64,000 nucleotides of DNA from NCBI RefSeq assembly GCF_050624435.1, contig NC_134541.1, positions 6,462,983-6,526,982 of the forward strand, read 5' to 3'. The position numbers and the translations under genes were made by a program. Of the stretch, positions 1 through 10,274 are shown one piece after another (the stretch's first letter is position 1; each line of letters begins with the position of its first letter). The DNA is from Tenrec ecaudatus (Eukaryota; Chordata; Mammalia; Afrosoricida; Tenrecidae). The notes below the pieces were generated by a model. The model made no database searches, was not told where the DNA came from, and saw only the letters and a program-made list of their open reading frames with translations.

Positions 1-111
1 CCCCGCAGCACCTACCATAGGCTGAATCCTGAGACTAGACTCCAAGGGTGGGGGTGCGTGGTGTGCAGCCTGTAGACTCAGGCCCTGCTGGGATGAACGG
101 GGCTCCCAAGA

Positions 112-285
112 CGCCCTGGTGGTGCAGTGGTTAAGTGTTCATCTGCTTACACTGTGGACACAGAGGATGGGTCCTGGCGATCTGCCCCATAAGGACCTCA
201 GCCTGGGAGACCCTGAGAGGCAGCTCTGCTCCGTCCCACAGTGGGTTGCTGTGAGTTACATGCCCCGGATGGCAACAATGGGGTC
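112..285 (+). repeat. AfroSINE copy
   Basis: The copy opens with the tRNA-derived head (GCCCTGGTGGTGCAGTGGTT at 113) containing a good Pol III A box. It continues through the 'gtgggttgctgtgagtt' tail and ends near 'ggatggcaac'. The B-box region is degraded, so this is an old, inactive copy. Confidence 0.8.
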
Positions 286-520
286 CCTGGGATGTGGAAC
301 TTTGAAGGCAACCCCGGGAAGGTCCCCGAGTGCAGGACAGGTTGGCCACCCGACTTGGTGAAGGACATAATGCTTTCCCTAGAGAGGGGTGACCTCAAGC
401 GGGCCCCCCATTGCTCCCAGCTTCCAAGTCCTGGAAAGGCACTCAGTCCAGACTCAGGGAAGTTCCAGTCTGAGAAATATTTGGGGGCTAGGCTGTGTTT
501 AGAGTGCCCGCCCTGCCTAT
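286..520. other. Unique stretch between SINEs
   Basis: I see no gene, RNA or recognisable repeat here. Short open frames on both strands have no family resemblance. Confidence 0.4.
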
Positions 521-700
521 AAAACAAACCCAAACTCACTGCGATCAAGCCAATTCCAACTCCCAGCCACCCTGTAGGGCAAGGCTCCCAAGATTGTACA
601 TTTACGGGACACAGACGCTCTTGTCTTTCTTGCTTGGAGCGGCTGGTGGTTTTGAACTGCTGACATTAGGCTTAGGCCCCCAATGTGTAACCCAGGGTTC
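521..700 (-). repeat. AfroSINE copy, antisense
   Basis: Reading on the plus strand it starts with the reverse tail (caaactcactgcgatcaagc) and runs through 'ggagcggctggtggttttga' to 'caatgtgtaaccc', the reversed B-box and A-box region of the SINE. Confidence 0.85.
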
Positions 701-880
701 TGCAAATAAATGGCTAACACACTCCGCTGTTCACTGAGAGTTGGATTTTCAAGTCTACCCAGAGGTGCCTCAGAAGAGAAGCCTGGCAATCTGCTCCTGG
801 AAGATCACAGCCATTGGAAGCCCCGTGAAACGCCGACCCACGTCGGATTGCTGGGCATTGGAATGGTGATGGGGGAGGCT
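701..880 (+). repeat. AfroSINE variant (long-body form)
   Basis: It carries the 'acccagaggtgcctcagaag' and 'ggcaatctgctcctggaaga' body seen in several other copies here (20.6, 41.1 and 48.6 kb), ending near 'attggaatggtgatgg'. It abuts the preceding antisense copy, forming a SINE cluster. Confidence 0.75.
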
Positions 881-1004
881 GTGTGGGTTCATTGCCAGCT
901 CTTGAGATCCCCTCCCCAGTCAGTGGTTAGCCTGCACCTCTGTTCCATTGGCCTCCTAAAGCCTTTCTTTAAAACCCACTCATTTCTGAAACAGAACCCC
1001 CTTG

Positions 1005-1245
1005 TTGTTGGGTGCCCTGGCACCGGTTCTGACCCCTAAAGACCCCTGCACCATCTCCACCCCCTTGTTATGTTCGAGCCCATTGTTCCAGCCTCTGTGT
1101 CAGTCCATCTTGCCCTCGGGGGCCCTTCCTCTTTGTCTCCACCCCTCTACTTTACAAAGCATGATGTCCTTCCCTGGGGACCGGCCCCCTGGCCACATGT
1201 GCCAAGCAGATGAGCCAGAGCCTCCACACCCTCCTGTCTAAGGAG
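1005..1245 (-). mobile_element. RTE-clade LINE 3' end, antisense
   Basis: The plus strand begins with (gtt)n then 'gggtgccctgg', and continues through 'gagcccattgttccagcctc' and 'cttccctggggaccgg'. The same order recurs at 6.4, 28.7, 38.8, 55.4 and 62.4 kb. Copies with longer coding remnants show RTE/BovB-like C-terminal protein motifs, which identifies the clade. Confidence 0.7.
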
Positions 1246-1319
1246 CATCTTGACTTTTCTTATCCCACGACAGCTTTGTTCTTTCTTAGAATACATAGAT
1301 ACATGCTCACTGGAAAATC

Positions 1320-2466
1320 AGCATGTAGGTGCTCTTGACTCACGCCTGCCTACCACCCCCACTCCTCCGATGGCCACCTGACACTTAAAGGACCTGGGTG
1401 GGCTCTGGCAGTTCTCAGCACTAGCAGTCCCAACAAGAGGGTCGTGTACGTGTGTTGTGGGGGGGAGGGGTGGTGATGGAGGTGGTGTAAGTTCCCAGCT
1501 AGCCCCAAGGTCAACTGAAACTCCTCTGGAATGAATCCGATACAAAGAATCCAGGCGTCCTCCACAATACACACCCCAGAAGAGAACCAGTGGGTAAAGA
1601 ACAGTGGAGGGGGTTTGGGTGGGGACTAGAGAGCTGGGAGGATTGGGGAATGGGCAGGTGTCCAAACTTGGGGCTTTCCCAGGCCAGTCAGGCTGGGGCT
1701 GCATCTGTGTGGGAATTTCAGGGGCATTGAAGCGGGCCTCCTGACCCAGGCTGAGCACTTACTAGGTAGGGGTGCTGGGTGATGAAACAGGAAGTCCCTT
1801 CCTCCCATCCCTGCCTGCCCACTCTGCTTAGGGGATCAGGGGCTGGGGAGGTGGGGGAACAGATAAGGGAACCAGCATGGAGGTAATTCCATGGGAAGAG
1901 ACAAGACTGTTCATAGGGGTGGCCCCAGGGGGCAGAGGGAGGTCTAGGGCCTCTGGGAGAAGGTAACATCAGAGCCAAGGATGGGAAAGGCCTACTGGAG
2001 GCATGGAGGTGGGCAGGGTCCCAGGGCAGGGCCAGGGGAGGTGTCAGATTACCCAACAAACAAGCTAAGCCCGTGCTTACTGACTAGTATGCAGTGAATA
2101 ACTTTGCATTTTTTCGCAACCTCCAAGATTGTGTTTGCAGGTCTAGCTGGCATCTGTCTCTCTCCAACCCCACAGCCCCTTCTCCCCCAACCTAGTCAGC
2201 TCCCAGACAGGGACCTGGTCAGTGGACCAGGCAAGCAAGGACTGACTAATGTGCCTCCTGACTAATCTGCGGGGAGCCTTTTTCACATGTTTGCTTTCAC
2301 CGCCTGAGTGAGACCCATGTGAACTTGCTCACTGCAGACTAGGAAGGGAGCCCAAGCCAGCCCAGTGAGGACCTTGCTGACTGTGTAGGACATGGCCAGC
2401 TCTGAGCCCATGGGGCCCAGAGGGTCAGGGAGGAAGAGGCCAGGGTCCAAGAGGATGAGGCCAGTT
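1320..2466. other. Unique GC-rich stretch
   Basis: About 1.1 kb without recognisable repeats. The minus-strand open frames (for example 1318-1758) are proline/serine-rich low-complexity translations with no family I recognise. I see no splice-consistent exon. Confidence 0.4.
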
Positions 2467-2703
2467 AAGAAGACAAGTTGGTGTGATAAGAGTTGTATGA
2501 GTCCCTAATAAAATGTAAAAAAAGAAAAGAGGAGAAAAAAAAAAAAAGAAAATGATTAGGGCAAAGAATGTACAGATGTGCTTTATACAATTGATGTATG
2601 TATATGTGTGGACTGTGATAAGAGTTGTATGAGCCCCTAATAAATTGTTTTTTAAAAAAGAATAAACTATATTAAATAACTTTAAAAAAAGAAGACAAGT
2701 TGG
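2467..2703 (+). mobile_element. 5'-truncated L1-type insertion with double 3' end
   Basis: A perfect 15-bp target-site duplication, AAGAAGACAAGTTGG, lies at 2467-2481 and 2689-2703. Between the copies are two L1-type 3' ends, each with 'tgtgataagagttgtatgag' followed by a 'cctaataaa' polyadenylation signal and an A-rich tract. The reverse complement of this 3' UTR recurs at 36.3, 38.1 and 52.2 kb ('tcttatcacaatccat'). The single duplication flanking both tails suggests one target-primed integration. Confidence 0.85.
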
Positions 2704-3030
2704 GGTGCAGATAGGACCAGGATGTGATTGAGGGGGACCCAGTGCAAAATGAAAATGGGGAATCCTGGTGCTAAATATGCTAAGGATTTCAAGAAAATTG
2801 AACCCAGCAGGTCCTTCTGTGTAGCTGCCACTCCAAGCTCATCTTGGGAAGCTGCCACCGCCCCCAACCCCTGACCTCATCTTGCAGGATCATGTTCCTT
2901 CGGGGGTGGGAGGGAAGGAGGTGTTTCAGTCCAAGAAGAGGAGCCTTAGTAGGGCTGAGAAGTGAGGACAGGACCTGATTTAGGAGAATAAAACAACAAC
3001 AGAATGACAGCGGCCGTGGAGACAATGCGA
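2704..3030. other. Unique stretch
   Basis: No gene or clear repeat is visible in this 0.3-kb interval. Confidence 0.35.
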
Positions 3031-3308
3031 CTCACAGTGACCTCACGTGTTGCTGGATGGCTCCATAGTGTTTTCCACGGAAGCGAATCACCAGGCCTTT
3101 CTTCCGTGGTGTGGTTAGGTGGGTTGAAACTGCCAACCTTTGGGCAGAATTTATTTCAACACACAGGGACCCACTAGGGCAGATTAGAACTGCCCCCGTA
3201 GGGTTTTCTAGGCTAGATGTCTCCATCGAAGCAGACTGCCTCATCTTGCTTTTTTAGAGGGACCAGTGGGTTTCGAACTGCTGACTCTTTGGTTGGCAGC
3301 TTAGCACA
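3031..3308 (-). repeat. Two adjacent AfroSINE fragments, antisense
   Basis: A variant-body fragment (3031-3145, 'accaggcctttcttccgtgg') is followed by a second fragment (3170-3308) with 'ctagggcagattagaactgc' and 'ggtttcgaactgctgactct', the reversed B box. Confidence 0.75.
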
Positions 3309-3599
3309 GAGACACTGGGCCCCGAGGGCTGCTTCTGCACCTGGTCGTGAGTGCAAACCATTAACTAGACCCTTGACAGAGAGAGGTGGTAGAGTGGCTG
3401 GTTGCTTTGCAAATGGACAAACCAGGCAGAATCTGTGGCTGTGCTCAAACCCATGCAGACAGAGCGCTTCTCCACAGCACTCGACTGGGCTTCCTTCCAC
3501 ACCAAGGTCACCCCCGTCCAAACGCCTGATGCCCATCTTTGAGATGATTCAAATGGAACAGCAGCTCAGAATGTCAAGTCAAGCCCATGAGCCTTTCCC

Positions 3600-3818
3600 T
3601 CCCCCAAACCAAAAACCAAACTCAGTGCCATCCTGTCGCTGTCAATCCTTAGGGGCCCTGTAAAATAGGGTGGATCTGCCTCTGTGGGTTTCCAAGAAGG
3701 TACCTCTTTACGTGGTGAGAAGCCTCATCTTCCTCTGTGGAGCGACTGGTGGTTTCGAACTGCTGACCTTACGGTTCACGGCCCAAAGTGTCAACCATGA
3801 TGCCACCAGAGTTCCTTT
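3600..3818 (-). repeat. AfroSINE copy, antisense, near full length
   Basis: It spans from 'aaaccaaactcagtgccatc' to 'gatgccaccagagttcc', including 'ggtttcgaactgctgacctt' (reversed B box) and the reversed A-box end. Confidence 0.88.
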
Positions 3819-3869
3819 TTAAGTCTTGAAATTTTGTTTTTATTTTTAAGTTTCTTCTCTTTTCACAAG

Positions 3870-4062
3870 GATTCCTGGGGCACCGTGGTTATGTGTTTGT
3901 TAGCTAACCAACAGGTCTATGGTTCAGACCCAGCAGCTGCTCTGTAAGAAAAAGAAAAGACAGTCGGCGTCCCTAAAGATCGCAGCCCAGGAAGCCCCAT
4001 GGGGTAATTCTCCTCTGCCCTTTAGGGTCCCCATGACTTGTACTTGACCCTGCAGTGAGTCT
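3870..4062 (+). repeat. AfroSINE copy
   Basis: It starts at 'attcctggggcaccgtggtt', retains a B-box-like 'ggttcagaccc', and ends with 'gggtccccatgacttgta'. Confidence 0.8.
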
Positions 4063-4324
4063 TCTCTTTCTGTGCTCAGCAGTGCAAGAGCTCACAGTCT
4101 TCCTGATGGGTGGCAGGATGCTCCCCATCATGAACCTGTTGGTCTCCACTTGCTGAATGGTGGCCTCTCATCAATGGCGATGGAAACTGCTCAGTGGTGC
4201 CCCCTTCCAGTGGCCCTGAGAGGACAGGCGACACCTGCCCTGCCTTAGGTAAGAGGCTGGTTCCACAGAGCACACTTTGGGGAGCCCTGGCTTGGCACTG
4301 AATGTTAAGAAGCCCTGACTGACC
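4063..4324. other. Unique stretch
   Basis: No coding or repeat signal is recognised. The 65-codon minus-strand frame here looks like chance. Confidence 0.35.
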
Positions 4325-4430
4325 CTCACTCTCTCATGTCACAAATGGGGGGTTTGGCAGGCACCCAAGGACACATGGCAAGTACGTGGCCAAGGGGAGA
4401 GCAGAGTGGGTGCCTTGAATCCGCACATGG
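4325..4430 (-). repeat. MIR-like fragment, antisense
   Basis: The order 'tcacaaatggggggtttggc', 'cacccaaggacacatggcaa' and 'ccttgaatccgca' follows the antisense MIR core (count of zero mismatch blocks is low, so it is old). Confidence 0.5.
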
Positions 4431-4654
4431 TGCTCTTGACAGTGGTCAACGCCAATAGCCACTGACCATATGGGGGAGCAAGGGACTGGACACTGGCCAG
4501 GTGGCTCCAAGTGTCACTGTATTTAGGCCATGTGCTCAGATGGGAGGGGGGCTGGGGAAGCAGTGAGTCGAAGAACATCTGAGCACGGGGACATTTGGGG
4601 GACAAACAGATGCACACTTTCTGCTCCAAACAAGAGGTTCCAGTCCGCTTCTCC

Positions 4655-5100
4655 AGAGCAAGCCCGGTGTGTAATTTAAATCGTATTAAATAATGAATCT
4701 AGGTCAGTGGTAATTTATAGATTACCTTCATTAACTGGATAAAAATAATCACCAACTCAACAGTGAGTCATAACAGCAATTAAAAGGCACAGCTTAGCGC
4801 TGGTTGGGGTGTGAGGACATGTCTCCAATTATTTCCTGAAGGTTGGGGAGATTGGCAAAAACCAACATGCATTTTGATGGGGGACAACTCCCATTTGCTC
4901 TGCCCTCCCCTCCCCCTTAATTTTTAAGCCATCCAGGAGAAATTTAATCCATATGTTTCGGATGTGTTTACATTCAAACCATCAAAACAGTTCTCGCAAG
5001 AAGCATTTGATGTCCAAGGACCCTTTCCTCCCTTCTTGTTTTTTCTTGAGGTCTTTGGGTCTTCCGATCAGGAAGTTGTCTTTTGCCAAGAAGAAATGGG
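4655..5100. promoter_or_regulatory. Candidate conserved non-coding element, AT-rich
   Basis: After GC-rich DNA the base composition switches to AT-rich with a dense cluster of homeodomain-type TAAT/ATTA cores (4670-4760), then 'aatttttaagccatccagg' and 'gtttacattcaaaccatc'. It is repeat-free. This texture is typical of vertebrate developmental enhancers, but conservation cannot be tested here. Confidence 0.35.
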
Positions 5101-5423
5101 GCTGTCCCCAGTGGCAGGGGTGGGGGTGAAGGGGAGAGGAGGGGGAGAGGAGAGGCTGAGTGGGCCCTCCTCCCCCTTCCCACCTGGCCATTCATGGCTC
5201 TCAGGGAGTCCTCCCTAACCACTTGGGAGCCTCCAAAGAATGAGAAGGCAGCCGGACAGAACCATCTGCCAGATGACCCCTAGGCTCAGGTCCCTTCCAT
5301 AAGGACCAGTTGGCGTTTATTGATCTCCTATGAGGAGCCCTCCTTGGGCTGCTTCTCAATGGGAGGGCCGCACTTGGGCTCACAGATCAATACCCTGCTG
5401 CCACAAGGTGTTGCCTATGTGTG
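5101..5423. other. Unique stretch with GA-rich segment
   Basis: A purine-rich run (5110-5165) is followed by unique DNA. No gene was recognised. Overlapping open frames on both strands are low complexity. Confidence 0.35.
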
Positions 5424-5572
5424 TGTGTGTAGATAACCCAAGGCCAAGGTAGTCCATAAGCTAATGATGGAGGAGGCACTGTGGGGGGAGGGGGATGCCA
5501 GTGGCTGCCTCTTTCATAATTGATGCTCTCAATGAGGTCCTCCCTCGTCGGGAACCTGGAAGTTGTTGTTAG
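5424..5572 (+). repeat. Local direct duplication, copy A
   Basis: This segment resembles 6295-6443, sharing '(gt)n agat', 'ccataagct.atgatgga', 'gctctcaatgaggtcctccc' and 'aagttgttgtta'. By eye about 80% of aligned bases match. Both copies end at a gtt-rich antisense SINE/LINE tail. Confidence 0.7.
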
Positions 5573-5745
5573 GGGTCTAGTGACTCTGTGGGACAGAGGA
5601 GAACTGCTCCCTGGAGTCTTGGAGACTGGAGCTCTTACAGGAGCAGGCAGCCTTGTCCTTTCCGGAAGAGCTGCTGGCTTTGAACTAAAGACCTTTTAAG
5701 TTAACAACTGAGTGCTTACACACTGTACCACCACGACTCCTCCAG
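5573..5745 (-). repeat. AfroSINE copy, antisense
   Basis: It contains 'gtgggacagaggagaactgc', 'tggctttgaactaaagacc' (altered reversed B box) and ends with 'gtaccaccacgactcctcc'. Confidence 0.8.
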
Positions 5746-5839
5746 GTGTGGACTCGTCCAGAATCCTCTCCTTGGGGTGAATCTCGGTCCGGGGGCTGCT
5801 GGGGGATGCCTCCAAGTCTTCTCCTTGGAACGGTCACCA

Positions 5840-5930
5840 AGCTGCAGCATGGGTAGGCAGGTCACCTGGGTTGCCACTTGCCAGATATGTGTCTTGGGCA
5901 GGTCATGTCACCCAACATGCCTTCTCAGCC
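5840..5930 (+). repeat. MIR-like core fragment
   Basis: 'gttgccacttgccagatatg' followed by 'tgtcttgggcaggtcatgtc' and a 'tctcag' stretch follows the MIR core order (CCACTTACTAGCTGTGTGAC-like). Confidence 0.5.
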
Positions 5931-6014
5931 CTGATTTGGAGGAGGTGCTCTGAAGGTAGCCGCGAGAGCCGCAGCAGGAAGGTAAGCCTATGACAGTCAG
6001 AATCCGCTCGATGA

Positions 6015-6212
6015 CAACTGTTGACAACCTAAAACACAAAACCCCACCCACTGCCATTGAGCCCATTCCAACCCACGGTGGCCCTGTACAGGGTTTCTGA
6101 GATTGTAAATCTTTATGGGAGCAGACAGCCTCATTGTTCACTGGAGCAGTGGTGGGTGGGTTTGAATGGCTGATCTTGTGGTTTGCAGGGCAGTGCCACG
6201 AGGTCTAGTCAT
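6015..6212 (-). repeat. AfroSINE copy, antisense
   Basis: It runs from 'ccactgccattgagcccatt' to 'cagtgccacgaggtc', with 'ggtttgaatggctgatcttg' as the reversed B-box region. Confidence 0.85.
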
Positions 6213-6294
6213 CTGTCATTATGGATAGGTTATGGATGTGTGCATAAATGTATGTCTCTATTTGCATATGCACGTACATGCATGTCTGTATATG

Positions 6295-6443
6295 TGTGTG
6301 TAGATCACCAAAACACAAGGTGGCCCATAAGCTGATGATGGAAGGGACACGGTGGAGGGGGATGTCGGTGGCTGCCTGGTTCAATCAATGGTGCTCTCAA
6401 TGAGGTCCTCCCTCGTGGGGAACAGGGAAGTTGTTGTTATGGG
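6295..6443 (+). repeat. Local direct duplication, copy B
   Basis: The partner of 5424-5572 lies about 870 bp downstream in the same orientation. The final gtt-rich edge continues directly into an antisense RTE 3' end. Confidence 0.7.
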
Positions 6444-6745
6444 CAGTCAAGTCCGTTTCGATTCAAAAGAACCCTGTGTACCATAGAATCTAATACCACC
6501 CGGTCCTGCCCCAGCCTCACAATTGTTCTTATGTTTGAGCCATTGTCGCAGCCCCAGTGGCCGTCATCTTGTTGAGGATCTTCCTCCTTTTTGCTGCCCC
6601 GCTCCTTGACCAACCATGATGTCTTTCGCCAGGGAGTGGTCTCTCCTGACAACACGCCCAAAGCACATGAGATGAAGTCTCGCCATACTTGCCTCTAAGG
6701 AGTGTCGGGCCGTACGTGCCTCTTCTGTGGCCGTCCGGGGAAGTC
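6430..6745 (-). mobile_element. RTE-clade LINE 3' end, antisense
   Basis: The sequence reads (gtt)n, 'cccggtcctgccccagcctc', 'cagccccagtggccgtcatc', 'tctcctgacaacacgcccaa' and 'cttgcctctaaggagtg', colinear with the antisense RTE 3' ends at 55.4 and 62.4 kb. The longer copies show the protein motifs. It is non-coding now. Confidence 0.75.
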
Positions 6746-6789
6746 CATGGGAGTAGATGTAGGGAGAACAAAGAAAGTGCTGGACACAC

Positions 6790-7115
6790 TATGTTCTAGT
6801 ATATTCCTGGCAGGTCAAAGGCTTAAATAAGCAAGCAAGTCTATAAAGAAGCATAAGAATAAAACCCAAAGAAACAGACAAAACAGATGTGAGTGGACAT
6901 GTTATCATCGTAGGGCGGAAAGAAGCCTTTCGGAGCATGAAGCTGAGGACCGAAACCACAAGAGGGAATTTGTACCTAAAGTGTAAAACCAACAAATCTG
7001 AGCATAAAAGAAAGAGTTTTTTTTAAGTTGATAAATAACAATATTGGGGAGAATACGCAAAATGTGATTTAAAAAGAGGTTAAAGAGCCTGAATATATAA
7101 ACAGTCGCCTACTGA
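6790..7115. other. A-rich unclassified stretch, possibly old L1
   Basis: AT-rich DNA with 'gaataaaacccaaagaaac' and other A-rich blocks reminiscent of old L1 sense sequence. I cannot align it confidently. Confidence 0.3.
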
Positions 7116-7117
7116 TC

Positions 7118-7275
7118 AAAGCGCTCTGGTGGCATGGTGGACTATGCATTGGTAGGGAGTTCAAACCCAGTAGCCGCTCCGAGGAACAAAGATGAGGCAA
7201 TCTGCTTCTGTGAAGACTCACAGTCTCAGAAACCCTAAGTGGCGGCTCCACTCAGTGCTGTGAGTCTGACAGCAG
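7118..7275 (+). repeat. AfroSINE copy, short form
   Basis: It begins 'gctctggtggcatggtgg', has 'gagttcaaacccagtagccg' (intact B-box core) and ends 'gtgctgtgagtctgacagca'. A block between head and B box is missing. Confidence 0.8.
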
Positions 7276-7989
7276 TAGGTTTATGTTCACAACTGATCAG
7301 AAATGGGAGGGGAAAAAAGAGAAGAAAAATCAACTCTTCTATTACGAGCTAAGCTGGCCAGTATCTCAGTAAGAACTGCGGATGATGACCAAGGAAGGCA
7401 TGATCCCTCCATCTAATCTGACCCCTGACCCCTTGGAGATGACCAATTAGATGGCTTGGGGGTGCCAGAGCCTGTCCTGAGGCACGAGACACGTTGGAGT
7501 CTCAACAGGGATCCTAAGAGCTCCGATCGTTCCCAGGCCAGCGGAACCAAACCCTAATCCCTTCGCCTTGATGTGGACTCTGACTCGCAGCCGCTGGGCC
7601 GGGCCCTGGTCAGTCCTCTGCATTCACTACCCAGGCTCCTTTGGCCCCGTCTCCTCTCCTGACTTCCAAGAAGCCGGGGCGATGAGGACAGGAGGAGGGT
7701 GCTAAGACCCACCTCGTGAGCCTGTTGCAAGACGGAGGCAGGTTCACACACGTCCCGCACTCAGACGAAGGCCCGGCTCGTCGTAAAAACTCAACAATGC
7801 CTCCCCACGTCAGATGTACAGTTCTGCCGAGAAACGGGGCAACACCCACCCATTGATCTGCTCATCCCACAAATACTCAGTCAGCACCCAGCGCCAGGTG
7901 GCCCCATCCTATTGACCGAGACACGTGAAGCCTTGTGACAGAAAACTGAAGCCGCCACAGGGAGAGGGAACCGAGCGACGGGCAGAGCC
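7276..7989. other. Unique stretch
   Basis: About 0.7 kb without recognised repeats or gene. Minus-strand frames at 7554-7849 overlap each other in different phases and look like chance. Confidence 0.35.
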
Positions 7990-8170
7990 GAGCCCTGGTG
8001 GCGCAGTGGTTAAGCACTTGGCTACCCACTGACAGCCGGCGGCTAGACTCCACCAGCTGCCCCTCAAGGGTGGCAAGATGGGCGGGTTGAGACTTACACC
8101 TCTGAAACCTGTGGGGCTGTTCCTCTCTGTCCTGCGGGGTCCACTGGATTTGGAATGGACTTGGCACTAA
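7990..8170 (+). repeat. AfroSINE copy with well-preserved head
   Basis: It opens with GAGCCCTGGTGGCGCAGTGG, one of the closest heads to the family consensus in the window, and ends 'ggatttggaatggacttgg'. Confidence 0.88.
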
Positions 8171-8419
8171 TGTGGTTAGCTTTTAGGGGGAACCCCTAAC
8201 TGGGAAAAGGGGACCCCGACTGAGGCACTTGGTCCTTCCACTGATGGGGGTGATGGGGACTCTCTGGAGAAGGTGCGGTTCAAGCTGAGGCCTGAAAGAC
8301 GAGTGGAAGTTTTCCCAAGAATGTTCTGGGCAGAGAAAGCCACCCAGTGACGTTCTCAGAAGTGCAGGAGAAGGCGCAGGAGCCCTGGCCCGCATTTTCC
8401 CACACAGCTGCCTGTCCTT

Positions 8420-8560
8420 AAGGGGGTGGACTCGGGAGCCAGGCAGTCCGGAGTCCTGTCCAGACTCTGGCAATCTGCTGGGGGTGGGGGGGTTGCCACC
8501 TGGGAGTGTTGGGAACCCCCCGGGCCTCAGGCCCCGCATCTGTGGAATGGGCTGTGGGAG
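8420..8560 (+). repeat. Possible MIR fragment
   Basis: 'gactcgggagccaggcagtc' followed by 'gtccagactctggcaa', 'gggcctcag' and 'atctgtggaatggg' follows MIR order with much divergence. Confidence 0.4.
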
Positions 8561-8703
8561 ACTGTGGCTGGGACCCGGCAGCCAGACACCGCCAGACCTG
8601 TCTCTTTGAATGGCCACTGCTCAGACATCAGGACTTCCGCAGCCTGGTGCTGACTGCCCGGCTCACCCCAGTCCTCCAGTCCAGTGTGTCATGAGGGCCT
8701 TTT

Positions 8704-8908
8704 CACTCACCGCCATGGAGTCAAGGCCGACTTAGAGTTACACTATAGGACTGCGTAAAACTGCCCCTGTGGGTTTCTGAGACGGTAACTCTTTACGGGA
8801 GTAGAAAGCCTCCTCTTTCTCCCCCAGAGTGGCTGGAGGTTTCGAGTCTCTGGCCTGGCAGTTCGCAGACCAGTGAGCGACCAACTACACTCCCAGGGCT
8901 CCTTAGGG
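8704..8908 (-). repeat. AfroSINE copy, antisense, near full length
   Basis: It runs from 'ctcaccgccatggagtcaag' to 'cactcccagggctcctta'. The reversed B box is changed ('ggtttcgagtctctggcct'). Confidence 0.87.
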
Positions 8909-9280
8909 ATCTCGGGACCGGACAACTCTTTGACCTGCGTGCCTAACTGGAGGCAAAGGGGAAGGAGGAGGACTGCCTTTGCACTGTTGGGATTTTTAGC
9001 AACATCCTGACCTTGGCCCACCAGACGCCAATAACACCCGTCTACCCACTTTGGACAGTCAAAACTGTCTCCTACAATGGGGGTCAGAATAGCCCTGCTG
9101 AGATCCCAGGCTGCTGGCTGATGCCCGGCTCTGCTGGGAGCCGGTCAGCAGGACCCCGGCCAGGAACAGATGGGCAGATAATCACGTGGGTCCACGGGCT
9201 CTCCTTAGGTGTGCTTGGTTTGAACCCGGAGAGATCTTCAAACCTCTCGAATGACAGACACGTGGCCCACGAGTAGATTC
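8909..9280. other. Unique stretch
   Basis: I recognise no gene or repeat in this interval apart from low-confidence SINE-like words near 9200. Confidence 0.3.
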
Positions 9281-9395
9281 TGGTCACAGAGTAGAACTGG
9301 CCCAGTCTTCCAAGGCCGGGTGCTTCGCGGGAGCAGACAGCCACATCTTTCACCCCAATGCTCCGTCGCTACACTTCCAGGGCTCCTGGAGCTGA
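9281..9395 (-). repeat. AfroSINE fragment, antisense
   Basis: 'gtcacagagtagaactggcc' and 'gcgggagcagacagccacat' lead to 'acttccagggctcctgg'. The reversed B-box segment is deleted. Confidence 0.7.
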
Positions 9396-9523
9396 GGATC
9401 AAAACAAATTCCTGCCCACCGTCTTTCTCCCCTGAAGCGAACGACGGGTTCCTGCCATGGATCTGGAGTGACAGCCCATGACGCCCCATAGCATGACGCC
9501 CCACAGCAGGGTCTCAAAAACCA

Positions 9524-10134
9524 GGACAATTCAGGATAATTAGCCTAATCGGCAAGAAAGCCCTTTCTACCTCGGCATGCGTGCGAGCCCACGGGACCGT
9601 CGTGAAGTCAGAAGACTATGCTCTCCCATCCTACGTGGACCGACGAGACTACCCCTTGCCTGATGTGGCCCATGTCTGGAGCCTCTCTGCCCAGCAGAAG
9701 GCCCTGAAGGAGAAGGAGAAGGCCGCCTGGAACACGCTCTCTGTGGATGAGAAGGTTGAATTATACCGCATCAAGTTCAAGGAGAGCTTTGCGGAGATGA
9801 ACAGAGGCACCAACGAGCGGAAGACGGTGGTGGGCATGGCCATGTCCTTCATCGCCTTCACCGCACTCATTGTCATGTAGGGAGGAACTACATGCACGGC
9901 CCCACCCGCACACCTTTGAGGAGGAGTGGGTGGCCACGCAGACCAAGAGGATGCTGGACATGAAGGTCAGCCCCATGCAGGGCTTCTCTGCCAAGTGGGA
10001 CTACGACAAGAACGAGCGGAAGAAGTAGGGGCTCCCCTCCGCCAGCCGCTTCCATGCAGCCTGGTGCACTTTCCGGAGACCGTGCTGTATGACTGAGACA
10101 ATGCTAATACATGACTTGTGCGCGTGAAAAAAAA
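9524..10134 (+). pseudogene. COX4I1: Processed pseudogene of cytochrome c oxidase subunit 4 isoform 1
   Basis: The functional parent encodes a nuclear-encoded, inner-membrane subunit of mitochondrial complex IV. From 9542 the translation follows the end of the COX4I1 presequence and then the mature protein, including [34 protein letters not shown] and [20 protein letters not shown]. All parental exons are contiguous with no introns. Disabling changes: the start region is not recognisable; the tryptophan codon after the transmembrane stretch is TAG (9878-9880); a 1-base frameshift follows within three codons; and a second lies just before 'tttgaggaggagtgg'. Two further tryptophans have become arginine. 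The parental stop position is 10026-10028. About 100 bases of 3'-UTR-like sequence then end in an 8-A tract (10127-10134). I saw no clear target-site duplication. Confidence 0.95.
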
Positions 10135-10139
10135 TTAGG

Positions 10140-10274
10140 AAGCTTTGATCTAGCCTGCTTGACCCCCACACATACATATATATATGTATACCCGCATATG
10201 CACATATACACACATGCACATACCTGTGCACACAAGCACTGTGTGCATACATGTACACATATGCACGCTACACA
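10140..10274. repeat. CA-rich degenerate microsatellite, part 1
   Basis: Irregular (CA)/(TA) alternation ('cacacatacatatatatatg', 'acatatacacacatgcacat') lies immediately after the COX4I1 pseudogene tail, possibly grown from it. Confidence 0.85.

Noticed and set aside
9581-9880. A 99-codon open frame resembling cytochrome oxidase subunit 4 as a functional gene
   Set aside because: No start region, a nonsense codon at a conserved tryptophan, two frameshifts before the parental stop, no introns, and an A-tract: a retropseudogene.
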